Notes: generated from the letters alone by a model not told the origin. Positions 1-6,099 are shown, counted from the stretch's first letter. The stretch: 7,788 nucleotides of DNA from CAYFVR01 sp046541515 (GCA_046541515.1 JBKHDD010000213.1:1-7788), one strand, 5' to 3'. Translations and numbers: made by a program.

Positions 1-152
1 GGGCGCCGACATTCAAGGCCCCTCGACGGAAAAGGCGGACACATTTCGGCAGGACCATCGGATCTGGAGCGGTTTGCGCATCGGCCTCCGCCCATGGCGG
101 CGGAGAATTCCCCTTGGACTGCGGCACATTCCACGGCGGGGAGGGTTTTACG
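1..152. other. Upstream leader of the mgl-like operon, no recognised gene
   Basis: All three forward frames stay open through much of this stretch, but none of the translations looks like a known protein and all are rich in Arg and Gly, as expected of non-coding GC-rich DNA. A possible 7-bp hairpin (CTCCGCC at 86-92 with GGCGGAG at 99-105) has no T-run after it, so it is not a terminator. I see no convincing -35/-10 pair. The operon promoter may lie to the left of the window, or the segment may hold the tail of an unrecognised gene. Confidence 0.4.
138..144 (+). promoter_or_regulatory. Shine-Dalgarno GGGGAGG that fixes the TTG start of the MglA-like gene
   Basis: A GGGGAGG core sits 8 bases before TTG at 153. 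No in-frame ATG or GTG exists before the P-loop, and the translation from 153 (MAFVNLKNKE...) matches the usual short MglA N-terminus. An in-frame TTG at 114 has no such site and adds 13 residues unlike the family. Confidence 0.75.
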
Positions 153-758
153 TTGGCGTTCGTCAATCTGAAAAACAAAGAGGTCCAGGCAAAAGTGGTA
201 TACTATGGTCCCGGAAGGGGCGGGAAAACCACCAACCTGGAATATATTTACGGAAAGTTTCGGGAACGAATCAAGTCCGACATGGTCAGCATCAAGACCC
301 ATGGAGATCGAACCCTCTTTTTCGATTTTCTGCCTTTTGACATCGGCAAGATCATGGGCTACGACGTCCGGATTCAGCTGTACACGGTTCCCGGTCAGGT
401 GAAATACAACGCCACCCGCCGACTGGTTCTCAAGGGCGTGGACGGCATGGTGTTCGTGGCCGATTCTCAAGTGAACCAGCGGGAAAAAAATCTCATGGCT
501 CTCAAAAATCTGCAGGAAAACCTGGCCATCTACAAAAAAAGCATTTTCAAGGTGCCGCTGGTGCTTCAGTACAACAAGCGAGACCTTGAAAAGGAGGGCG
601 TTCAGCTCATGTCGATGGAGCGAATGGAAAAGGACCTCAACAGCCAGCTCAAGGTTCCCTCTTTCGGCGCCAGCGCGGTTTCCGGAGAAAACGTGATCCC
701 AACGCTGAAAAAAATTGTCTCCTTAACCATGGCTTCCTTGCAGAAGGTACTCAAATAG
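153..758 (+). CDS. mglA: MglA-like Ras-superfamily GTPase
   Basis: A 201-residue cytoplasmic small GTPase of the bacterial MglA family, which in Myxococcus sets cell polarity by cycling between GTP and GDP states under control of MglB. Visible motifs, numbered from the TTG start: P-loop GPGRGGKTT (19-27), R53 in DRTLFFDF, switch II TVPGQ with T78 and Q82, NKRD (141-144) for guanine, and GASA (172-175). From memory, Myxococcus MglA has T78 in place of the Ras Asp, and R53 and Q82 act in hydrolysis; all fall here at the same numbers, so the protein is probably active. The P-loop reads R22-G23 where I recall L-C in Myxococcus. Length is close to the family's roughly 195. It is the first gene of the operon, 14 bases before its Roadblock partner. 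Family assignment is firm; a role in motility or polarity here is inference. Confidence 0.92.
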   Translation: MAFVNLKNKEVQAKVVYYGPGRGGKTTNLEYIYGKFRERIKSDMVSIKTHGDRTLFFDFLPFDIGKIMGYDVRIQLYTVPGQVKYNATRRLVLKGVDGMVFVADSQVNQREKNLMALKNLQENLAIYKKSIFKVPLVLQYNKRDLEKEGVQLMSMERMEKDLNSQLKVPSFGASAVSGENVIPTLKKIVSLTMASLQKVLK

Positions 759-768
759 GGAGGAAAGG
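758..768 (+). promoter_or_regulatory. Shine-Dalgarno GGGAGGAAAGG for the TTG start at 773
   Basis: The GGGAGG core (758-763) begins on the last base of the mglA stop codon and lies 9 bases before TTG at 773. The overlap suggests translational coupling of the two genes. The next in-frame ATG is at residue 45 of the product and would remove the first helix of the Roadblock fold, so TTG is the likely start. Confidence 0.75.
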
Positions 769-772
769 CAAA

Positions 773-1198
773 TTGGCACCCGAATACGACGACGGCATTA
801 CCTTCTCGGAGTACACGCTGGGCCAGGAACAACTTGACCAGATCGAACACATTCTGCAGGATGACCTGGTGGAAAGCGGCGTCCACAGCGTGTTGCTCAT
901 CGACATGGCCGGAAACATCATCGCCAAGGGGGACAACGGCAACTGCGAGCACGACGTATACTCCCTGGCGGCCCTCGCCTCGGCCAATTTCGCGGCCGTG
1001 GACACCATGGCCAAAATCGTGGGAGAGGACGAGTTTTCCCTCCTCTTTCACAAAGGGGAGAAAGAAAGCATTCATTTCAGCAAGGTCCAAAACGACTTCC
1101 TGCTGATTTCCATTTTCGGCAAAAAAGTTTCCCTTGGGTTGTTGCGGCTCAAGGTGGCCGAGGCCGTGGAAAAAATCAAAGAGGTCTGGAAACAATAA
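773..1198 (+). CDS. Roadblock/LC7 domain protein, probable MglB-like partner of the GTPase
   Basis: A 141-residue protein that is almost entirely one Roadblock/LC7 domain (about residues 18-138). The pattern is a first helix (LGQEQLDQIEHILQDDL), a strand and turn with VLLIDMAGNIIAKG (40-53), an Ala-rich central helix (SLAALASANFAAVDTMAKI), strands around FSLLFHKGEKESIHFSKV and DFLLISIFG, and a C-terminal amphipathic helix ending in EVWKQ. Such proteins dimerise, and MglB of this family is the GTPase-activating partner of MglA. Immediate adjacency to an MglA-like gene makes that pairing likely here. The start is TTG. It is a little shorter than Myxococcus MglB, which I recall as about 159 residues, because the tail is short. 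Whether it acts as a GAP, an exchange factor or only a scaffold cannot be read from sequence. Confidence 0.88.
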   Translation: MAPEYDDGITFSEYTLGQEQLDQIEHILQDDLVESGVHSVLLIDMAGNIIAKGDNGNCEHDVYSLAALASANFAAVDTMAKIVGEDEFSLLFHKGEKESIHFSKVQNDFLLISIFGKKVSLGLLRLKVAEAVEKIKEVWKQ

Positions 1199-1229
1199 CC
1201 TTTCCCGGCCTGCCGGGCCAGGGGTACGC

Positions 1230-1234
1230 GGAGG
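1230..1234 (+). promoter_or_regulatory. Shine-Dalgarno GGAGG for the TTG start at 1247
   Basis: GGAGG lies 12 bases before TTG at 1247, slightly long but usable. The alternative ATG at 1478 has only a poor upstream site, and starting there would delete both copies of the repeated N-terminal motif. Confidence 0.5.
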
Positions 1235-1246
1235 AACAACAGGACT

Positions 1247-2080
1247 TTGGGCGCCAACGACACCACTGGAATTACCGAACAGGTAGACAGCCGCCTGAAC
1301 GATCTTTTCGGCTCCGACGACGAACCGGATTCGTCCGCCTCCCCTCCGGCTTCGTCGGCGGAGGCCGCGGAAGAGTCGCCCGGCGCCGAAGTCGAACAGC
1401 GACTCGACCGTTTTTTTGAGGAGGAAGAAGACGTCCCCGAAAAAACGAACCGAAAACCCGCGCGCGAGACCGCCAAAATGGAAACTTCCCCCATCAACGA
1501 CCTGAAATCCGTCATTCTCTCTTTGGAGTGGGAAATCACCGACCAGGTGATGCAGAAGCTCGGGGAGGAAATCCGAAAGCTGGAAGGGGCCTACCGATCC
1601 GATAAAATCGCGGTGGCCTTCCTGCAATTGCTGGGTTCGCTCGGCAAGTACATCCGGAAAAAACGGGCAGAGGCGCATCCGGAATCCATTCGTCTGCTCA
1701 ATTCGGTGTACGAAAATCTGGAGATGGTCCTGACCTCCAAAGAACTGGGCGAAGCCGAAAAGAAAAAAATGCTGGTGTCCCAAGTGAACCAGTATAAAAA
1801 ACTCAAGGAAGAAATCAAAACGCCCGGCGTCGGGCGACGCGTCCCCGAAGGGGCGGGCCCTTCGGAATCGTCCACGCCCGCCACCGATGCTTCCGAACCC
1901 CGGATGTTGGATGCCGACCCCGGGATGATGCGGCTTCCCGGCAACGGAGGGGCGATCGACGACGCCGCGGGCGCCCGTCACCAGGAAATGATCCAAGCCA
2001 TTCGAAGCCTCCAGAAAACCGTTCAGGAGGAGCTTCGGGCCCTCCGTCAGGACATCCAGCGGATTTCCGGAAATCGGTAA
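1247..2080 (+). CDS. Uncharacterised helical protein with tandem V-x-x-R-L-x-x-x-F motifs
   Basis: I do not recognise this 277-residue protein as a named family. It has no signal peptide or membrane segment. Residues 1-80 are acidic and Ser/Pro/Ala-rich, so probably disordered, and carry two similar motifs: VDSRLNDLF (13-21) and VEQRLDRFF (49-57), each followed by acidic residues. Residues 84-190 look like a compact all-helical domain (INDLKSVILSLEWEITDQ, FLQLLGSLGKYIRKKR, LLNSVYENLEMVL, then a Lys-rich helix). A Pro/Gly/Ser linker (191-243) leads to a charged C-terminal helix (244-273) of coiled-coil type. It lies 48 bases after the Roadblock gene and 39 before the zinc-ribbon/FHA gene, so it is probably a third component of the same switch, perhaps an adaptor or scaffold. 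That role is inferred from position and architecture only. Confidence 0.75.
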   Translation: MGANDTTGITEQVDSRLNDLFGSDDEPDSSASPPASSAEAAEESPGAEVEQRLDRFFEEEEDVPEKTNRKPARETAKMETSPINDLKSVILSLEWEITDQVMQKLGEEIRKLEGAYRSDKIAVAFLQLLGSLGKYIRKKRAEAHPESIRLLNSVYENLEMVLTSKELGEAEKKKMLVSQVNQYKKLKEEIKTPGVGRRVPEGAGPSESSTPATDASEPRMLDADPGMMRLPGNGGAIDDAAGARHQEMIQAIRSLQKTVQEELRALRQDIQRISGNR

Positions 2081-2119
2081 TCGGCAATCTCCCCGGAAAA
2101 GAACCCCCCTTCCCTCGCC

Positions 2120-2608
2120 ATGATCGTATTTTGCGAAGAATGCGGGACCCGAAACGTGGTCGACCCGCAAAAATTGGAAACATCGGCCGGAGCCGCGCGC
2201 TGCAAGGCTTGCGGGGACATGCTTCGACTTTCCGTTCCCCCGCCCCGGGCCGCTCCCGCCCCGGCGCCAACCCGGCCGACGCCTTCCCGCCTGGAAATCC
2301 GCTACGGCGAGCAGTTGCTTTCCCTCAATCAGACCCGCCCCACCATCACCATGGGCAGGCAGGAGCACAACGACCTGGAGGTGATCGACACCCGGGTGTC
2401 CCGCTCCCATGCCCGCATCGAATACCGGGAGGGCGATTTCGTTCTGATCGACCATTCCACCAACGGCACGTTCGTGCTCATGGAAGGCCGTCAGGGCGTG
2501 AATCTCCGGCGGGGGGAGATTCCTTTGGAAGGCAGCGGCATCATCACCCTGGGCCGGAAGGGCGACCCGAAACACCCCAAGGCCATCCATTTCAGCCTGA
2601 AAGCCTGA
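2120..2608 (+). CDS. Zinc-ribbon plus FHA domain protein
   Basis: A 162-residue cytoplasmic protein with two domains. Residues 1-36 form a small zinc ribbon: C5-x-x-C8 and C28-x-x-C31 in a context (FCEECGTRN...CKACG) resembling the MJ0042-type finger. A Pro/Ala linker (39-56) leads to an FHA domain (about 57-160) with the expected G79-R80, S94-R95-S96-H97 and N115-G116-T117 signatures. In the family the Arg, Ser and Asn residues contact phosphothreonine, so the domain is probably functional. The ATG start is supported by the family-like MIVFCEEC opening, yet no good Shine-Dalgarno sequence precedes it; the nearest purine run (about 2095-2103) is some 17 bases away. It is the last gene before the terminator. 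The phosphorylated partner is unknown; it may be within the operon or a kinase substrate elsewhere. Confidence 0.88.
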   Translation: MIVFCEECGTRNVVDPQKLETSAGAARCKACGDMLRLSVPPPRAAPAPAPTRPTPSRLEIRYGEQLLSLNQTRPTITMGRQEHNDLEVIDTRVSRSHARIEYREGDFVLIDHSTNGTFVLMEGRQGVNLRRGEIPLEGSGIITLGRKGDPKHPKAIHFSLKA

Positions 2609-2623
2609 TTTCTTGAAAATCGA

Positions 2624-2645
2624 GGCGGCAAAAGAGTTGGCCGCC
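2624..2645 (+). other. Hairpin after the FHA gene (GGCGGC/GCCGCC)
   Basis: A 6-bp GC stem (2624-2629 with 2640-2645) and 10-base loop lie 15 bases after the FHA stop codon. The nearest T-run (2666-2670) is 20 bases away, so it is not a canonical terminator by itself. It could stabilise the transcript end or cause pausing before the strong terminator downstream. Confidence 0.3.
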
Positions 2646-2670
2646 CCGCACAGGCTCCGCTCCCCTTTTT

Positions 2671-2685
2671 CAACGCCCCTCCCCG
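2671..2685 (+). repeat. Upstream copy of the terminator right arm (15-nt direct repeat)
   Basis: CAACGCCCCTCCCCG at 2671-2685 is repeated exactly at 2801-2815, inside the right arm of the terminator. In both copies it follows a run of at least five Ts and is followed, after one mismatch, by CTT. Because the sequence is identical to the terminator arm, it could pair with the terminator's left arm (about 2782-2795) and form an alternative, mutually exclusive hairpin. It may simply be a decayed duplication. Confidence 0.7.
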
Positions 2686-2774
2686 CCTTCCGATCCCTCC
2701 GGTTGAAACCCCTCGGACCAAAATGCCAACGTGCCGATCCGAAACCGGCGATTCCTCCCATGGCCTCTAAACGC

Positions 2775-2823
2775 AAAAAGCCGGGGAGGGGCGTTTTTTC
2801 CAACGCCCCTCCCCGGCTTTTTT
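2775..2823. terminator. Strong bidirectional intrinsic terminator
   Basis: Arms 2775-2795 and 2802-2822 are perfect inverse complements over 21 bases, with a 6-base loop. The core GCCGGGGAGGGGCG is very GC-rich. On the plus strand the hairpin ends in six Ts; the matching A-run on the left gives a T-run for minus-strand transcripts. It sits between convergent units and can end both the mgl-like operon (stop at 2608) and the fusA-ATPase unit (stop at 2848). Confidence 0.93.
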
Positions 2824-2847
2824 GAGGTCTCGTTTTCGTCGTCCGCG

Positions 2848-3561
2848 CTAAACGGCCGTTTCTCGGGGGCCGTCGTTGATCAGCAAGGTGGAGGGATCCA
2901 GCACCACCGGAGGGGAGGCCGAAGCCGGCCCGCCCTTTACGGGACGAACCGCGATCTGGTTGGCCTCGGGCTGCAATCCGATGGCCACGTCGAACAAATC
3001 GGCGACGTTAAGCATCTGGAAGGGCATGCCGTCGTCCGCGGGCGACTGATGTCGATGGGTGCGGACCGTAAACCAGACCGGAAGCTCAAATCGTTCGGCC
3101 AGCTCCTTGAGCGCGGTAAAGGTGGTCCGAGGCGTGTCTTCGAAAGACATTCCGTCGATCAGAAGGTTCTGGGGCATGAAAATGTCCTGCTCGGTCAGGT
3201 CCGTGATGCGCTCCTCCAGCTTGGGAACGCTGAACCCTTCCGCCTTGAAGGTCATCACGAACCGCTTGGGCAAAATGTTTTCCCACAGCGGATCGAGCTT
3301 GTTCAGCCCGCAGGCGGCCGCGATGTTCCGAAACACCTCTTCGTACCAAAGACACACCTTGTCCACCGGCTCGCTGAGGCTGATGTGGAGCACGTTTTTG
3401 TCCCGAAGCATTTTGTCCAGCGCGATCTGAACCAGGAAGGCCGTCTTTCCGATCCCGGCCCGGGCCATCAGCGCTCCGAACTGGCCCGGGGCCAGAATGT
3501 CGTCGGTGTCGTACCCCATCATCCGCAGGGGATTCCGACGGATGATATCGTTTTTCATCAT
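2848..3561 (-). CDS. Uncharacterised RecA/KaiC-like P-loop ATPase
   Basis: A 237-residue soluble protein with one P-loop ATPase core, family not identified. Walker A is ARAGIGKT (33-40), with Ala in place of the usual first Gly; the likely Walker B is LLIDG (123-127). Between them runs a RecA-like pattern (FLVQIALDKMLRDKNVLHISL), and WFTVRTH follows a predicted helix after Walker B. There is no DNA-binding motif, signal or membrane segment. The start is one of two adjacent ATGs (3561 or 3558), supported by AAGGAAAGG at 3571-3579. A longer in-frame reading to 3759 overlaps the fusA 3' end and gives low-complexity Arg/Pro/Ser sequence, so it is rejected. It lies 55 bases after fusA on the same strand with no terminator between, so it is probably co-transcribed. 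A link to translation is possible, but only by position. Confidence 0.8.
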   Translation of the reverse strand: MMKNDIIRRNPLRMMGYDTDDILAPGQFGALMARAGIGKTAFLVQIALDKMLRDKNVLHISLSEPVDKVCLWYEEVFRNIAAACGLNKLDPLWENILPKRFVMTFKAEGFSVPKLEERITDLTEQDIFMPQNLLIDGMSFEDTPRTTFTALKELAERFELPVWFTVRTHRHQSPADDGMPFQMLNVADLFDVAIGLQPEANQIAVRPVKGGPASASPPVVLDPSTLLINDGPRETAV

Positions 3562-3616
3562 GGTGAAATTCCTTTCCTTGATGTAGATGACCTGGGCCGC
3601 TCGGGGCCGCGGGGAC

Positions 3617-5701
3617 CTACGCCACATTCTTCTTTTCGTCCGCCGCGCGCTTGACGAGTTCCTCGGCCACCGACTGGGGCACCTGCTTGTAGGCGTAAAA
3701 TTCCATGGTGAACTGGGCCTTGCCCTGGGTGGAGGAACGCAGCACCGTGGAATAGCCAAACATCTCGGAAAGGGGCACCTGGGCCTCGATCACGCACATC
3801 GGACCCTCTTCCTGGGTGCCGACGATGATGCCGCGCCGCTGATTGAGCGTACCCATGACGGAGCCCTGAAATTCGGTGGGGGATTCCACCACCACCTTCA
3901 TGATGGGCTCGTGAATTACCGGTTTGGCGCGGTTGTAGCCCTCCAGAAACGCGCCCCGGGCCGCCGCCTGAAACGCCATCTCGGAAGAGTCCACGGCGTG
4001 GGAGGAGCCGTCGTTGATCACCACCCGAACCCCGGTCACGGGGTACTCCATCTTGGGCCCCTTGGCCATGCAAGATTCGAAGCCCTTCTGACAGGCCGGA
4101 ATATACTGGGTCGGGATGGAGCCGCCGGTGACCTCGTTGACGAATTCGAAGGTCTCCTCGCAGGGCTCCAAGTAGCCGGCCACGCGGCCGAACTGACCGG
4201 CGCCGCCGGTCTGCTTTTTGTGGACGTAGTTGAAATCGGCCCGCTGGGTGATGGTCTCGCGGTAGGCCACCCGGGGGGCGCCGGTTTCGACCTCGGCCTT
4301 GTATTCCCGACGCATCCGCTCCACGTAAACCTCCAGATGAAGCTCGCCCATGCCGGAAATGATGGTCTCCCCGGTCTCGTCGTCCACGAAGGTCTTGAAG
4401 GTCGGGTCTTCCTTGGAGAACCGGTTCAGCGCCTTGGACATATTGATCTGGGACTTGTTGTCCTTGGGCACGATGGCCAGCGAGATGACCGGCTGCGGCA
4501 CGTACATCGAGGTCATGGTCAGCGAGGTGCCGGGACCGGCGAACGTGTCGCCCGAGGCGCAATCGATGCCGAACAAAGCGCCGATGTAGCCGGAGGGAAT
4601 CTTGTCTATCTCCTCCATCTGGTCCGCGTGCATCCGAACCACTCGACCCACCTTGACCTTCTTGCCCGTCCGGACGTTGTAAATGGTGTCGCCCTTGGCG
4701 AGCGTGCCCTGGTAAACCCGGATATAGGTCAGCTGGCCGTAGGCGCCGTCCTCCAACTTGAAGGCCAGGGACACCATCGGCTTTTGGGGATCGCTTTCCA
4801 GCTTGACGGGTTCTTCCTCCCGCTCCATGTCCAGCGCCTCGTTGGTCACGTCGCTGGGACAGGGCAACAGTTGGGTCACCGCGTCCAGCAGGGGCTGAAC
4901 CCCTTTGTTTTTGTAGGCGGAACCCATGAAGACCGGGGTGATTTCCCGAACCAGCGCGCCTTGGCGAACGGCCGCCAGCAGCATTTCGGCGGGAACGTCC
5001 CGCTCCTCCAAAATGGCTTCGGTCAACTCGTCGGAAAAAACCGACGCGGCGTCCAGCAACTCCTCGCGCCGTTGCCGAGCCTCTTCCAGAAAAGCTTCGG
5101 GAATATCGGCGGTACGGACCTCGTCGCCGCTTTCCCCGTCGAAATAGATCGCCTTCATGGTGGCCAAATCGATCACCCCTTCGAAACCGGCCTCCAGGCC
5201 GATGGGCATCTGCATGGGGACGGCGTTATGGCCGAGCTTGTCGCGAAGCTGGTTTACCACCCGGAACGGATTGGCCCCGCTGCGATCGCATTTGTTCACG
5301 AAGGCGATGCAGGGCACCTGATACCGGCGCATCTGCTGATCCACCGTGATGGACTGGGACTGGACCCCGCCGACGCTGCAAAGCACCAGAATCGCGCCGT
5401 CCAGCACCCGAAGGCTGCGCTCCACCTCGATGGTGAAGTCCACGTGGCCCGGGGTGTCGATGATGTTGATCTCGTGCCCCGCCCATTCGCAAAACGTCGC
5501 GGCGGAGGCGATGGTGATGCCCCGCTCCTTTTCCAGCTCCATGGAGTCCATGGTCGCCCCGACGCCGTCCTTGCCCTTGACGTCGTGGATGGCATGAATC
5601 CGCTTGGTGTAGTACAGAATGCGTTCGGTCAGGGTGGTCTTCCCCGAGTCGATGTGAGCACTGATGCCGATATTTCGTACGTGCTGAATGTCGGCCTTCA
5701 T
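3617..5701 (-). CDS. fusA: Elongation factor G, spdEFG1/mitochondrial EF-G1-like branch
   Basis: A full-length 694-residue EF-G, the GTPase that drives tRNA and mRNA translocation on the ribosome. G motifs: AHIDSGKTT (15-23), RGITI (60-64), DTPGHVDF (82-89), NKCD (136-139) and GSA before KNKGVQPLLDAV. Domain II follows, then domain III with ISGMGELHLEV, domain IV with HAVDSSEMAF, and domain V with GTLNQRRG and SEMFGYSTVLRSSTQGKA. The stretch VKGKDGVGATMDSMELEKERGITI resembles human mitochondrial EF-G1 rather than the canonical bacterial EG(A/T)ATMDWMEQE form. That places it in the subgroup called spdEFG1 (spirochaetes, planctomycetes, deltaproteobacteria). ATG at 5701 is preceded by AAAGGGGAAAAGG at a suitable distance. 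It is not in an rpsL-rpsG-tuf operon here; it is followed by a P-loop ATPase gene. Confidence 0.97.
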   Translation of the reverse strand: MKADIQHVRNIGISAHIDSGKTTLTERILYYTKRIHAIHDVKGKDGVGATMDSMELEKERGITIASAATFCEWAGHEINIIDTPGHVDFTIEVERSLRVLDGAILVLCSVGGVQSQSITVDQQMRRYQVPCIAFVNKCDRSGANPFRVVNQLRDKLGHNAVPMQMPIGLEAGFEGVIDLATMKAIYFDGESGDEVRTADIPEAFLEEARQRREELLDAASVFSDELTEAILEERDVPAEMLLAAVRQGALVREITPVFMGSAYKNKGVQPLLDAVTQLLPCPSDVTNEALDMEREEEPVKLESDPQKPMVSLAFKLEDGAYGQLTYIRVYQGTLAKGDTIYNVRTGKKVKVGRVVRMHADQMEEIDKIPSGYIGALFGIDCASGDTFAGPGTSLTMTSMYVPQPVISLAIVPKDNKSQINMSKALNRFSKEDPTFKTFVDDETGETIISGMGELHLEVYVERMRREYKAEVETGAPRVAYRETITQRADFNYVHKKQTGGAGQFGRVAGYLEPCEETFEFVNEVTGGSIPTQYIPACQKGFESCMAKGPKMEYPVTGVRVVINDGSSHAVDSSEMAFQAAARGAFLEGYNRAKPVIHEPIMKVVVESPTEFQGSVMGTLNQRRGIIVGTQEEGPMCVIEAQVPLSEMFGYSTVLRSSTQGKAQFTMEFYAYKQVPQSVAEELVKRAADEKKNVA

Positions 5702-5734
5702 AACCTTTTCCCCTTTGCAAAATGAAAGCGTCCC

Positions 5735-5756
5735 CCGGCCCCGCGCGGGAGGCCGG
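5735..5756 (-). promoter_or_regulatory. GC-rich hairpin in the fusA leader
   Basis: Read on the minus strand, CCGGC pairs with GCCGG and CCC with GGG around a GCGC tetraloop, with a two-base bulge. It ends 33 bases before the fusA ATG. The T-run lies on its 5' side in the fusA direction and appears as A's 3' on the plus strand, so it terminates transcription in neither direction. It may influence translation or mRNA stability. Confidence 0.4.
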
Positions 5757-5938
5757 AAAAAAAGTATCCTCTCCGAAAATCAACGGATTTCCGGGCCGAT
5801 TGCATTTTCAGGCGATTGGATAAACCGTCTGGCGATGAGGCGCCGGTGGCGGCGACAAAAAAAATCCCACAATTGGAATGATGCACCAGTTGAGGGATGC
5901 GCCGATAAAATGAGGATGTCGATGTGAAAAGCAGGCGA

Positions 5939-5967
5939 ACATTAAGGACCGCGAATCTCTTTGTCAA
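5939..5967 (-). promoter_or_regulatory. Candidate sigma-70 promoter for fusA
   Basis: On the minus strand a perfect -35 TTGACA (5967-5962) is followed after 17 bases by TAATGT (5944-5939), a weak -10 that keeps T1, A2 and T6. Transcription would start near 5932 and give a fusA leader of roughly 230 bases. Spacing and -35 are good; the -10 is poor, so other starts closer to the gene are possible, for example near GATACT at about 5764-5769. Confidence 0.4.
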
Positions 5968-6093
5968 GCGTTTTCGACGGAAAAGCGCCCTGGCAAGAGA
6001 TTTTTAACGCCGGTTGAACATTTGGAATGGCATTGCCGCTTGCGCCGGGGCATCGGTTGGTGTATCCCATTGCCGCCGATGACCCCAAACCCC

Positions 6094-6099
6094 AGGAGG
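6094..6099 (+). promoter_or_regulatory. Perfect AGGAGG with only 3 bases before the azlC ATG
   Basis: AGGAGG is the full consensus Shine-Dalgarno core, but only CCC separates it from ATG at 6103, closer than the usual 5-9 bases. The alternative in-frame ATG at 6079 lacks any such site. I prefer 6103 because of the consensus match and family length. Confidence 0.5.

Noticed and set aside
86..105. Possible terminator hairpin before the mgl-like operon
   Set aside because: The stem is only 7 bp and is followed by mixed sequence, not Ts.
602..2803. A 733-codon open frame on the minus strand across the mgl-like operon
   Set aside because: It is antisense to four genes, three of them with clear family motifs. 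It stays open because three of the four genes share one reading frame and the DNA is GC-rich. Its translation is rich in Phe, Gly, His and Arg and shows no domain.
2613..2825. Short plus-strand frame after the FHA gene (70 codons)
   Set aside because: It starts with TTG without a ribosome site, runs through the terminator hairpin, and its composition follows the local base content.
3562..3759. N-terminal extension of the P-loop ATPase
   Set aside because: It overlaps the fusA 3' end and encodes low-complexity Arg/Pro/Ser/Trp sequence; a good ribosome site supports the start at 3561.
3587..5725. A 712-codon open frame on the plus strand opposite fusA
   Set aside because: It mirrors fusA end to end, a common shadow of a long GC-rich gene. 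The translation is His/Gly/Leu-rich with no recognisable motif, and no good ribosome site was seen.
5698..5967. Minus-strand frame of 89 codons upstream of fusA
   Set aside because: It covers the probable promoter and leader of fusA, runs into the start codon in another frame, and has no family resemblance.
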